Shown in pieces: positions 1 through 11,800 of a stretch of DNA of 52,487 bases (positions are counted from its first letter, which is position 1; each line of letters opens with the position of its first letter). Where the stretch lies: contig QPMI01000276.1 of assembly GCA_004431415.1 (NCBI GenBank), positions 1 to 52,487 of the forward strand. Direction: 5' to 3'. The notes below the pieces were generated by a model, which saw only the letters and a list, made by a program, of their open reading frames with translations, ran no database searches and had not been told where the DNA came from. This DNA is from Cyanophora paradoxa (Eukaryota > Glaucocystophyceae > Cyanophorales > Cyanophoraceae). Both the position numbers and the translations under genes were made by a program.

Positions 1-62
1 GGGGAGGGGGGAGGGAGGGGGCGGGAGGGAGGGGGCGGGAGAGGGGGGGGGGGGGGGGGGGG
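1..62. repeat. G-rich low-complexity tract
   Basis: The first 62 bases are almost only G with a few A and C, ending in an unbroken run of about 20 G. Such a tract could form G-quadruplexes and is also a typical place for an assembly to break. It encodes nothing recognisable. Confidence 0.85.
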
Positions 63-2332
63 TGGCTGTGAAGGGAAGGGGAGGCTTGCTTGAAGACATC
101 GAGGAAGGCAGTTAGGACTTGGCGAGAATCAAACAGTGGGATAGCGGGGGGTACGCAGGGAGCGGGCGGGAGGGTACGAGCACTTTTTGTCGTCAAGTCG
201 TGCCTGGATGTCCGAATTCGAGGCGCAAGAGAGTGCCGACTCCCGCACACCGCTGCTGCGGAGCCCTTGATCATGAGCAACAGCGCGGGGGGTTCGAACG
301 ACAGCCTCGAGCTGCCGCAGGCGAGGCACGAGCTAGCTATATAGCGAGGAGAACGTTTAACAGGCATCGTAATCTAGATCTGGGGGGAGCCAGGCGAGCG
401 CGTTACGGAGAGGAGCCGATCGAGCGCTGCCTGATAGCTTTGATTAGCGGCGCGCAGGATCGTTGGCCCAGGCTCTGTTTGAGCGCGCGCGAGCTCGAGG
501 GCAGGCCAATGGCTGTACATGTACAGCTAGCTATAGCTATAGGTGACGGGAGAGCCGGACGGCTCTCACGCAGGCGCGGATGGATGAAGGTTGTAGAGAG
601 CGATCTAAGGTTAACCGGAGCCGGCTCGCAAGCGCGGCGGCGATGATCAGCACTAGCACTCGCCCGCCCTCGCCCCGCGGGAGAGCACGAAGCAGGTTAT
701 CGAACGATGGCTGAGCTCGAGATGCACGGGGCGGCGCGGGACTCACAGGGCAGGACCGAATGCACGCTCGCTTGGCCGCCTTCGCGCCGTCGTCCGAAGC
801 GCGTCGCCGAGTCGACCGACCCCTCCGGTCCTACCGCGAAGCGCGGAGACGCATGCTCGCTGCAGCTGCAGCTGTGCGATGGTGCAGCATTCGCTTGCTG
901 GTGTCACCGGGTACAGCTGGCCGGTGGTGCCCGGGTACGCTCTCTCTCAGACTTGACGTCGAATTCGAGATCGTATCTAAGCGGCAAGTTGGCACGGGCA
1001 ACTTTTTGCTGGCCCTTCGCGATTGTAACCCGGTTCTTACGTAACAGCAAGGCTAACCCTAATCCTCAGGGCCTGCGTATGGAGAACAATGGCGCTAAGC
1101 GGTTGTCGCGCGAACTTGTCGCCTACATGTGTGGCCGCAAGCGCGTCAGCGTCCGCGTCCCCGTAGCTTGCTCCCTCCGGATCCGAGTCCCTAGCTCGTC
1201 GAAAGCGATATCAGCAGTCGGCCGCTACAGCGCTCGAATATATCCGAATGCGCTCCTCGGCAACAGCGACGCGCGCGCATAGGCAAGCAAGCCAAGCGCG
1301 CTCGCCCTTAAGCGCATCTTCACGTAGGCCAGCTGCCGCACGAGGACAGCTGCAGCATGTTTTGAATCCAGCACGCGCGCTCAGCTGCGCGCGGCGAACA
1401 CGCGTACGACGCGTACGGACAGCCATGACAGCGAGCAGAGAAGACTCGGACGCGTTTGGCGATGGGACGACGGTGGCGAACAGCATGGAGAGCGCCTTGA
1501 TTTCGGCGCTCGTGAGCTTGGAGGACGGGTCGTGGCGGTGGCGGCGGCGGCGGGAGCTCCGCCGGCTTTCAACCGTCGCTCGGGCGCAGCGACGGGTGGG
1601 GCGGAGCGCGGGCCTCCCGCAGCTCCAGCGGACGGCCTTGACATCGCGTCTCCTGCGAGCGCTCGCGGATCTTAAGCTTCCTCCCTTCACTTCCCGCCAA
1701 GGCGGCGGCCATCATCGAGCTTCGTGGCCTTTCGGGGCCGGCATGCTCCGGCGCCTCGCATCCGCGCGTACACGCCGGAGAACACGAAATCGACCCGCCG
1801 TGGGCCCCCGGCGCGCCCTGCCCCGGCCTCTCCGTCGTCAGCGACTCGCCCGACCCGCCGCGGTTCCTCCCGCTCTGCCGCGGCCGCCGCCCCTCTCCGC
1901 CCTCTCCTCGAACCCCTGCGAGCCGCCCGGGCGTGCGACCTCTGCGACTCGGCGTCCTCCTCAGCCTCCACATCGGTGGACGAGCTCGTGCTGCCGGCGG
2001 CCGCCGCGCGCCCCGCGCCCCGCCACCGCCTTGCTCCGACTCCCCGTCGCCGCGGCCTTCGCTCACCGCGTGCGCCGCCAGCCCCGCGCCCCGCCCCGCC
2101 CGCCCCTCCCCGCTCGGCCGACGCTCTTGACCCGCAGGCCCTCTCCGTGCGGGTCTCCTCATCGTCCCACCCTCCTCACCGTCCGCGCCCGCCCGCCGCC
2201 GGGCGCCCCTCGCGCCCTGACCTCCCCGTCGCCGCCGCAGCTCTCGCTCGAACATCTTCGTGTGGTCCGCGCGCCTCCCGCCGGCCGGCGCCGGCCCGCC
2301 CCGCCCGCGCGGCGGCCGACGCGGCCCGGCAG
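63..2332. other. GC-rich stretch with no confident gene
   Basis: Open frames cross this stretch in several directions, as expected at this GC content, but I recognise no domain. A short peptide-like piece near 1,430-1,535 could be an exon on either strand. The first exons of the cyclase gene that follows may lie in the right half: a hydrophobic stretch readable on the plus strand near 1,935-1,975 would suit the start of an extracellular sensor domain. That remains a guess. Confidence 0.4.
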
Positions 2333-5300
2333 GTACCTGGGCTACCGCTCGTACTCGAGAACGTCGAGCGCCTCAGCGGCGTCATGGAGCGGGTCCGCGC
2401 CCGCCCGCGTGCCCCACTTCCCCTCTCGATCCGGGCTGGGCCCGGGCGCCGAGCCCCGGGCGGGCGGCAGGATCTGCTGGCGCAGCTCTCCTCCGCTCCG
2501 ACGACTTCGTCGACGGGCCCGCCGTCGCCGCCCGCGCGTGCGTACCCCCGCCCCGCCCGTCCCTCCTCCCGCGTCGCCGACGCGAGCGGGCGCGCAGCAT
2601 CGCGGACGAGTTCCTGTACGGGCGCCTGGTCCCCTCCGACCAGGGCGCCTCAGACCGCATGTGGAGCTGATGAAGAACCGCCCTTCGCCTACTCGGTCAC
2701 CCTGGGGTACACTCTCCCGCCTTCGAATCGCTGCCCGCACTCCGCCGACGGGGCGGGCCGGCGGCAGGTTCGAGAACGGGTACGCGCTGGCGTACGGCCG
2801 GACGGCCCGCAGACCGTGACCCGGCTGGGGCGCCGGGGTACCAGTATCGTGCGCGCCGCCCGTCGGACGGAGGCGCCCGCGCGCGGCCGACGGCGCCTGT
2901 ACCCGTCTCAGGTGACGCTGAACGCGACCTGCGCGAACCCGAACCTGCTCGCCGAGTCCTTCACCGGCGGGCCCTCCCGAACGCGCGCGCCGTACCCCCC
3001 CCCCGACCCCGATCTCCTCTGAGGGGTTTGCGCAGTTCGTGCTTTCAACGCGGGCCGCTCCGGTACCCGGAGGCGCCCCGTCTTCACCGTCCGAACTTCG
3101 TGCGCTGCCGTACGCCGGATCCTCTGCGCCTGCCCTCACCTCTTCTTCACCCAGGACGTCCGCCGGCACCTGTGCGCCGAGCCTGCCCCCGCGCGGCGGT
3201 ACCCCCGCGCCGGCCGCTGATCCCCGCGGCAGCTTCTACGAGACGGCGGCGGCGGCGAGCGCCCCGCGCTGGTCTCCCGCCATGTGCGCCCCGCCCGAGC
3301 CCGAGCCCGCCCGGCCGCCCCGCCCGGGACGAACGTTGGAGGGGGCAGGTTCGGGCGACGGGCGCTGACGCTCTTCCGGAGCGAACGCTGCGGGCCCGGG
3401 CCCGGGGCGCCCCTGCTCGGCGTCGCCGCGTGGAGTCCACGCCGCCGACTTCGGCGACGCCGCCCGCGTGCGTTTGGCAGCCCCTTTTGGCCCCCCCGGC
3501 TGACGCGGCGAGGGCGGCAGACGGTGCTTGGGCGCTACGGTCCGCGGCGCTCGCCTTCGCCATCGAGCGCCGTCCGAGCAGTTCTCTCTTCACCACGCGC
3601 GCCGCCCCGCCGCCCCACCCTCCGCCCGCATGGCCGCACTGAGCGCCGCCGCAGCCTCGGGAGCGCGACGCGGCACGTGGACCCGGCCCCGGGCCTCCTG
3701 GCGCGCCCTGCCCGCCCCGCCGCCCGCGCCGGCCGCCGCCCTGCCTCTCACGCCGCCCCCTGACGCCGCCCGCGGCAGGTGCCGGACGAGCGGCTGAGCC
3801 CGGGACGAGCGACGCGCAGCGATGCGCGACATTGTCCGCGCGCTCGAGGCGCCCTCGGCGGGTGCCGGCCGCTCTCTGCCCCGCCTCGCCCCGCGGCCCG
3901 CCATCGACACGGCGCGGGCCCGCGCAGGCCGCTGTGGCGGGTGGAGGGACGGCGACGCGGCGGATCGCAGTGGGGGGCGCTTCGCTGGTCGCCCAGGTCC
4001 TCCCACTCGAAGTGTTCCTATGCCCGACCCCTCACCCCCGCCACGCGTAGATCTTCCCTTACAGCGCGACGGCCTCGACTGGCTCTACGTCTTCTCGTCG
4101 AGGAGGCCCGCCCGCCCGCCCGCCGCCCCGCCGCCGCCCCGCGCCCGCTCGCGCTGACGAAAGTTTCGCGCCCGGCGCAGTCCGATTCCAAGACCAGCGG
4201 CCGGCGGAACAAGCAGACCGTCGGTGTGTCCGTGCGCACAGCGGCCGCGCACACGCGCGGCCGCCGCGGCCCCAGAAGCAGGAGCCCTGACGCGGCGACA
4301 GTTCTGATGACGGCCTCGGTGTGCTCGCTGGCGGTCGTGCTCGCCGTCTCCATCCGCTCCTCGTCGTCGTCCCGCTCCGCTCCCTCTCCCGCCGCATCGA
4401 GAACCTCCGCTTCCTCCGCCGCCGCTTCGCTCCGGCGAGACCGCCACGGACGAGGAGGAGGAGAGACGCCTCGGCGGCGCCGAGGAGACGGAGCACGAGG
4501 GCGGGGCACCCCGGCCCTGGCGCGAGCCCGGCGCCAGCCCCGGCGCGAGGGCGGGGCCCGCGGGGCGCTCCTTCGCCTCGAGCTCCTCGGCCGCCTCGCG
4601 GATCTCGCGGGAGTCGAACCCGGTCCCGGTGGAGGTTGACGAGGAGTCGCCCCCGCCCCGCCCCGGCCCGGCCCCGGCCTCGGGCGCCCGCATCGCCGCC
4701 CGACGCCATTCGGATGGCTCGGGCGCGGCCGCCAGCCCAGCCGGAGAGGCGCGCCGCCCGGCTCGCCCCGGCCCGGCCCGGCGCGGCCCCCCGGCTGATC
4801 CGCCTCGGCAGGTCGCCCCGCTGCGCCTTCGGCAGCGGCGGCGGAGCGTGCGGCCGATGCTCAGCGAGTTCCGTGCGCCCCTCCCCGCCCCGCCTCCCGC
4901 CCGCCTCCCGCCCGCCCCCCGCCGCCCGGCGCCCGGTCACCGCCGCGGGCGCAGGCGACATCGAGGACGCGTTCCGCGCGATGGCGGCCGGCGTCCGCAG
5001 CTTCGTGCGCCCCTCCGACCCCTCCGCCCTGACGCCGGGCCTGACGTCCCGCCGCCCGCCCGCGCAGGAGAAGTACGTCCCAGGCGACTGCATGGACGCC
5101 CTCATGCGCTCCCGCGTGCTCGCCAAGCCCGGTACCCCCTGCCCTCCCGTCCCCCTAACTTGGTTCTGACGGTACCCCCGCAGGCCTCTCGCACCACTCC
5201 TGCGCCGTCCTCTTCGCCGACATCCAGGTACCCCGCTGGCCCACCCTGGGGCCGGCCTGAGCGGTACCCCTCACGCAGGACTTCTCGGCGCTGACGGAGA

Positions 5301-6724
5301 CGATGGGCCCGAGCGGCTCGTGGAGTCGTCGGCGAGGTTCGCAGCGAGCGCCCGCCGCCGCCCGAGGGCTGAGCGGCCCTGCGCGCAGGCGATGGAGGTG
5401 CTCTCGCAGCGCATCACCGAGGCCCGCGGCACGTCGACAAGTACCTGGCGACGCCGTCGTGCGCCCTTTGCGTGGATCTGCCGCCCGCCCCGCCCGATCG
5501 AGCCGAGCGCCCGCCCAGATGGCGTTCTTCTCGACGCCGCTGCAGCGCTCGAGCAGCGCGAGCTGCACGCCTGCGCGGCCGCCCTCGCCTGCCAGCGCGC
5601 CTCGCCGAGCTCCGCCCCGGCTGGCGCGCCCGCGGCCTGCCGGCGCTCGAGGTCCGCATCGGCATCGACGGTGCGCCCGGCCCGGCCCGCCCGCGTCCGC
5701 GCGCCCGCCGCCCGCGCCGACGGAGGCTCCGCGCCCCCGCGCGCAGCCGGCCGGGTGCTCATCGGCAACTTCGGCTCCACCTCCCGTCCGCCCGCGGGCT
5801 TCCCGTTGGCCGCCGTCCTTCCGTAGCGACGCGCGCGGCGCAGGCTGAACTACACTGTGCTCGGCGACCGTGTGAACATCGCCGCCCGCCTCGAGCCCTC
5901 AACAAACGGCCCGCCCCGTTCCCGACTGCTCCGCGCCGCCGCGTCTGACGCGGGGCGGGCGGGCAGGTACGGGACTTCGATCCTGGTGAGCGGGGACGTG
6001 GCGACGCTGCCCGAGGTCCGCGACCGCTTCCTCACCCGCCTCGTCGACAAGGCCCGCCCCGCCCCGCCCCGCCCCGCCCCGCTCCCGGTCATCGGCGCCG
6101 CTCACCGGTCTGCAGGTGGTGCTGAAGGGGCGGAGCGGCGCTACATTCGCGCACGAGCTGGTGGCGGGTCGCGGGGAGGCGACTCCCGAGCAGGCGGCGG
6201 CGGCGCTCGCCTACGAGGCGGCCTTCGACCTCTACCTCGCCCGCAGGCGCGCCGGGGTCAGCGAGGGCGGCCCCCGCCTCGCGCTGAGGGGGCGGGGCGC
6301 TTGTCATCAGGTTCGGGGAGGCGGCGGCGGCCTTCGAGCGCTGCGGCCCGCTGCTGGACGCCGCCCGCGAGCCGGCCCCCGCCCAGCGCTCCACCTCCCC
6401 TCCAGGCCCGCCCCGTCCGCCCGCCCCGCCCGCCCCGCCGCCCCGCCCGCCGCGAGCTTCGGACCGAGGCGGCCCTCGCGCCCCCGCAGCACAACGCCAG
6501 CGACGGCGGACCGGTCGGCGGCGCTGCTGGCGGCGCGCTGCCGCGCCCTCGAGGCGTGCGCCCCCGGCCCGAGTGGACGGTCCGCCCCGGCCCGCGCCCC
6601 GCCCGCCTCCGCCCCCTTCCCCGCCCCCGCTCCCCGCCCCGGCCTGGCCCGCCCGGCCTCGTCTCATGCGGACGCTCGCCTGCGCTGCGCAGGAACTGAC
6701 GTCCTCGTCGACAAGTTCTCGTGA
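2333..6724 (+). CDS. Receptor-type class III adenylate/guanylate cyclase, many exons
   Basis: Makes cAMP or cGMP from ATP or GTP; probably a single-pass membrane receptor. The catalytic domain is read across exons from about 5,068 to 6,110. It has the entry motif EKYVPGDCMDALMRSR, the metal-site block AVLFADIQ with DFSALTE in the next exon (intron 5,228-5,278, GT-AG), a second metal-site region VDKYLGDAV followed by MAFF, the segment ALEVRIGID, and LNYTVLGDRVNIAARLE, which holds the Asn and Arg of the class III transition-state pair. A helical C-terminal tail follows, ending with a stop at 6,722-6,724. Upstream, a hydrophobic segment near 4,297-4,360 looks like a transmembrane helix, and DGLDWLYVF near 4,070 resembles extracellular domains of such cyclases. 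Exons before about 4,000 are uncertain and the true start is not identified. Several introns appear to use GC donors. The gene converges on the histidine kinase to its right. Confidence 0.75.
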
Positions 6725-8622
6725 GAACCGGCGGCCGCCGCCGGCGGGGCCGGCTTGCGCGGCCGGTCCCGATTAAACAATAAGTAATTCAAGAGCCACT
6801 CCCGATGTTTCGGCGATCAACTCCAAATTGTACTTTCTAAGCTCCGCTTCTTGTACAGAGATTCGATGAAATCCTCCGGCTTGTGTAGCGTGTATACAGA
6901 GACTCACAGTTGCGCTTCGCTTTCCGTCAGTGATAGTTCTCGCCGCCTCCTCGTGCTAGGCGATTAGGTGTTTCAATTTGCGATTCCGGTTTTATCACAG
7001 TATCCGGAAATCGATCAAGTGTTTGCGATAAACCAGTGCTATATACTAGGCCTCGCGGGTATATTGTGTGTATTTTGAACCTGCAATTGCCCCTTGCCTT
7101 CGCCTCGAGCTCTGCGGGACCGTCGGACTCTTCAGTCCGCTGATCGTTAGACGCTCACCCGTGTAAAGCTAGGTGTAGACCTCGCGCGTACTTATGCCAG
7201 ATTGAGATTTCGTTATTTAGGATTATAATAGAACATTTTCGGTAGAATCTTCAGCGCCTCAAATGAAGCTAAACCGATGCAGTAACACGTCACGGCGTGC
7301 CATTGCCTGAAGTTCACTTAAATATAAACCTCGAGCTCGGGGTCTGGGTAGTGTTCGCTATAGGAGCCTAGGAGCAACTCGCGCGGTATCGATCGCGAGT
7401 CTAATTAATTCGCGACTGATGAGCTGTCGGGCAACTTCTGAAAAAACCGATTGCGAATGCGATAATTTTCTTCCCTTCACTCGAACTCGAATAGATTTTT
7501 TAACTGGACACATGACGTCGGACGTGACGTGGCGGCCGCGCGTACGCACCGTGGCACGTGATCGCACAGAGCTCAGCTAGCTCTCAAGCGTCGAGCGTCG
7601 AAATTACGGAAGATATCAATAGCGATGATGGCTAGGTTTCGGCCGCTAGATTTCACGATGGCTGCCGCTTCTTGTTCATGTGGCATAAATAGATTTCACG
7701 ATGGCTTCCGCTTCTTGTTCATGTGGCATAAATAAGTAGGGGGTGCGGGGGGGCTTGTCCCCCTGTTTGTTAAAGAAGCATAGCTGAAGTTCGAATTCAC
7801 GGCTTGCGGCTTCAAGGCTTAGGGGTTCGCTCCAGGCTAGGGAGTTCAACCTTGCAAACTTGAAGGTTAATCGTCGAACCCCCGTCACCGCGTGCCAAGT
7901 CGGCAGCAGTTAATTTTATAACAACAGCAAATTGACGAATAGGATCGATGTCGTCGTTGGGAAGCCCCCGCTTCATCGACGCTGGAGGCTGGAGCCGTGG
8001 GGTGCGGGCCTGCGCCCACCATATGCATGCCAGCCACACGGGTGCCACACTAACGTTCCTCGACAAGAAATGAAAGAGGAAATCGCAATTTGGAAGCAGA
8101 GCAGAGAGCTTAAGCTGTTGGCGTCCTGCAGTTCAGATGTGTTGCAAGTATTTAGTCGGAGGCCGAGGCCGAGGAGCGGGCTCTCTAGTTTCGGCGAATG
8201 AAAGCGTCCCGGCTCCTGCGAAGTTTGCTGAAAAGAGAAGATTTCGAATCGCGCTACGTCTACGCACACTAAACAAGAAGCGAAACCTATTTTGAGTTAA
8301 GACGTCGAAAGCAGGTTCTTGCAGCGATGCCCCGAACGCCCCTCAGGCTTGCAATTATCGCGTGTATTCGAGGTCGGCGATCCTCTCCCGGAGAGTTCAG
8401 CGGCCGGCCTTGCCCCCGTCAGGCGCTCCGGGCTACTCCTCGCGGCCCGGCGGGCAGCTGCCGGGGCGCTGCCCCGCGAGCTCGAGCGATGGGCGGCGCT
8501 GTACAGCGAGCGAGGGGGCTCCGGCCGAGGACTCGGCGGAGAGCGTGCCCATAAGTCCCTGCCCGAGCTCCACCCCGTGCACCTGCGCCCCGCGGCGATC
8601 GAAATCACTCCAACGCCCAATG
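6725..8622. other. Lower-GC intergenic stretch without genes
   Basis: This 1.9 kb between the convergent cyclase and histidine kinase genes has clearly lower GC than its neighbours and no convincing coding frame. It holds a 43-base tandem duplication (7,647-7,732). It may be 3' flanking sequence or an eroded mobile element; the sequence does not decide. Confidence 0.5.
7647..7732. repeat. Tandem duplication of 43 bases
   Basis: Two adjacent copies (7,647-7,689 and 7,690-7,732) starting TAGATTTCACGATGGCT differ at one base. No coding role is seen. Confidence 0.9.
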
Positions 8623-8806
8623 AGAATTCACGGGGCCCGGCCCGCGATCTAAAGTGAACGCTGCATGTCGTTCGCGAATTCGATGTTAAATCGCCCAACC
8701 GACCGATTATAATTCACATGGCCCGGCCCGCGATATAAGTGAACGCTGGCCATGGATGTCGCTCGCGATTTAGACGTATATCTCCGTTTACTCGCCCGAC
8801 CGATTA
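8623..8806. repeat. Diverged direct repeat of about 90-100 bases
   Basis: Copy one runs from about 8,623 to 8,709 and copy two from about 8,710 to 8,806. Both share the core GGCCCGGCCCGCGAT, then AAGTGAACGCT, TCGCGA and GACCGATTA, with small insertions in the second copy. The second copy overlaps the likely stop codon of the histidine kinase, so the duplication touches that gene's 3' end. Confidence 0.8.
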
Positions 8807-11800
8807 ATGAAGACGCACCAGCATGGCCCCCTGCCCGCATTCCGCCTCCATTTCTGCCGCGACCGCCCCCAGCTCGGCCTCCACCGCCGCCGCCGCCGCC
8901 TCGGCCCCGGCGGGAGCCGCGGCGGCGGGCTCGGCGCTGCGGCGGCGGCGGCGGCGGGCGAGGCGCTCGGCCGCCGTGACCAGCGCCGCGTCCAGCTCCG
9001 CCGCCCGCACCGGCTTCTGCGGGGCGCGTGGGCGTTCGGCGGCCGGGAAGGCTTAAGGGGCGCCGGGGGGGGGCGGGCTGACGGCGAGGAAGGCGTCGAA
9101 GCCGGCGTCGGCGCACTCGATCCGGTCCCGCGCTCCCACGTTCGCTGCCCCCAGCGTGAGGCGAGGGGGGCGGGCGGGCCTCGAGCGGGGGCACGGGCGC
9201 GCCTGAGAGGGCGATGGCGTAGGGGAGGCGGGCCGGGGGCAGCTCGGCGCGCATTCGCCGCAGCGACTCCAGCCCGTCCATCCGCGGCATCATAATGTCT
9301 GCCCCCGCGATGCCGAAGTTAACGGATTCGTGGCCGATAAGGTATATTTTGGAAGCGTCCTTGTTCGCGATTTGATTTGGGGCGGGATGAAGGGCGGCAC
9401 CGTACCGGAGAGGAGGAGGTCGAAGGGCTCGCCGCGGGCCTCGGCCGCCCGCGCCGCCTCCAGCGCCTCCCGCCCGTCCCCCGCGTGCACGACCCGCGCG
9501 TAGCCCAGCTTCCGCAGCTGCACCATCACGATCTTCGCGTTCGTCTGCCCGCCCCGCCGCGTGAGGCGCGCGGGCGAGGCCGGGGAGGGGAAGAGAAGGG
9601 GCCCGGGGCGGGGCGCGCCGGCGTGTCCTCAGAGAAGAGGATGCGGAGCTGCGCGCGGTCCGTGGCCGCCGCTGGCGGCTCCTGCACGGCGGCCACCGGC
9701 GCCGCCGCCGAGGCCATCGACGGCCCCGCCGACTCGGCGCCCTCCGCCGCGACGCACCCCGCCTGCGAAATTAGAGAACGAGCGCAAACGTTAACACCGG
9801 TCAGCCCAACGTTCATAGTTGGGTCTCGGGGTTCGACGTCGGGGGCGGAGCGGGGGCGGACGGCGGGGGCGGGGCGGGGCGGGGGCGGCCCGGGCTCGAG
9901 GGCGCCGGGGAGGTCCTCGTCGAAGGCGGGCGCCAGCGTGTCCGCCTGTCGGAAGATCTACTCCGGCCCCGGCCCGGCCCCGGTCAGCGCGCCAGGCCCA
10001 GCTCCGGATCCCGCGGCCGGGCACGTGCACCTCTGTCTCGCTGTGGCTCCGCGGGATGGAGCGCGGCACGCTGGCGTCCCGCCGCGCCCGGAACCCCTGC
10101 ACCAGGCACCTGCGAGCCGCGCCACGGGCCGCTCAGGGCCGGCTGGGTCGGGTCGGGCGGGGCGGGGCGGACTCGTGGAGGTTGTGCTCGGAGACGGGGA
10201 GCCGCAGCGAGTACACGTTCTCCCGCCGCGCCCCTGCGCCCCCGCAGCGGTCAATGTAGGGCCGCTCAGAATGCGGCGGCGCGCTGCGCACAGGGGGCGA
10301 ACGGGACGTGGATGCGGAGGGGTATGACGGGGGCCGGCGCGAGGTCCCCCGCGCTCTTCGCCCGCTGGAGCTCCTCGCACAGGCCGTCCACCTGCGCGGC
10401 GACCGCGAGTTCGGCACGCAAGCTCGCAATACACGAGCGTGAACTCGATGTTTAATACGAGCTTCTGGCAGCTAGCAGCTAGCTTCACAGAGCGTAGACT
10501 TGAGTCTTCGACCGCTAAACTGCATCTGTAGGCCTAGGGGCGGAATCTAGACCGCGGGCTCTCGCGCACGACCGCGGCCATCTGGTCCTTGGAGACGAGG
10601 GAGGGCATGTAGAAGAGGACGCCCCCGATCTCGCCCCCGCGCCCCGCCGCCACCTCCGCTTGAATCGCCTGCGGGGGGACCAAGCCTCAAGTCGCAGGCG
10701 ACCGCCGTGCGAAAAGGCGGGAAAACAGCGGAGCCGCCAGCGGTCTCGCGATCGGTGTCGAGTTGGACGCACCGCGAAAGTGTCTTCGACGCTCCGAACC
10801 TGTCGACGCACGCGCATTAGACGCATTAGACGCCGGTTAACGTTCGCTTCACGTTTGTTTGCAAACTCAGATGTCGCATTGATTTATGTACACCATGGCG
10901 CAAGTATCACACAGTTTCGCAAATTAAAAGCGCTGCATATTTAGCGAATCGAGAACGCAATAGCTTTCAATTGGAATTATTTCTTGGTTTTGTTCAAGTG
11001 AGTTTTGCGGTCCTAGACTAATCTCGGCTTCAAATCAAGTAACGCCCCGGCCCCGGTTAGAACCTCAAGTTACCTTCGGATTTTGCAGATCGCCGATTTC
11101 CGTCAAAATCATTCGTTTTTGTTTAACAAAAAAAACGATTTTGCGGTCCCGTTTAGCAATAACTCGTCGCGCGAAAATATTTCGCGGTCTAAGTAAATTT
11201 ACGCCAAATGGATGAAGCGAAATCGAACCTCGACGAGGCGCATGCCCCAGCGGGCGCTGTCGACGGCGATGGTGCCCGCCCACTCGGGCTCGTCCACCGC
11301 GATAATGAAGGCCTTGCCCCGCAGAACCGGGTCGCCCTGCCCGCCCGCCCCAGCGTGAGCGGAGAAATTAATTCGAGCGTCAGCGGGCGGGCCTCGAGGA
11401 CGGCGGCGGCCTTGAGAAGGGGCAGCAGCGGGTCGTCCTGCTGCACCGCCGCCGCCCGGAACGTGAACGAGAACGTGCTGCGAGCGCGCGCGCGGCCCGC
11501 AGGTAATATAAGGCGAGCGGCAAAGGGAATTCGAGGGGGCGCGGGCGGGCCTGCCGGTGCCGGGCGTGGAGACCACCTCCAGGCCCCCGCCGAGCGCCTC
11601 CGCGATGTGCAGCTGCCCGACCCCATAGATGTCGGATCTCGGATGGAGACGTTTACGCGATATCGATCTGTGGGCCGGGGCGATTACCGAGATGAAGAGT
11701 CCGAGGCCCGTCCCTGCCGCGTCGATATCACGCGTGAGAAATATGAATAGATACGATCTCGAGCAATTTAACCTTAAGTATGATTTATATCTCAATCCCT

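Noticed and set aside
1381-1560. Possible exon (DPSSKLTSAEIKALSMLFATV on minus, or an EDSDAFGDGTT-containing frame on plus)
   Set aside because: Both strands read open with similar quality and no family is recognised, so no gene call was made.
1248-2819. Long plus-strand open frame of more than 500 codons
   Set aside because: Composition is Arg/Pro/Ala from GC-rich DNA and overlaps similar long frames in all directions; cyclase exons near its end lie in other frames.
4590-4640. GGTTCGACTCCCG on the minus strand, like a tRNA T-loop
   Set aside because: No acceptor stem, anticodon arm or D-arm can be placed around it, and it lies within the cyclase gene.
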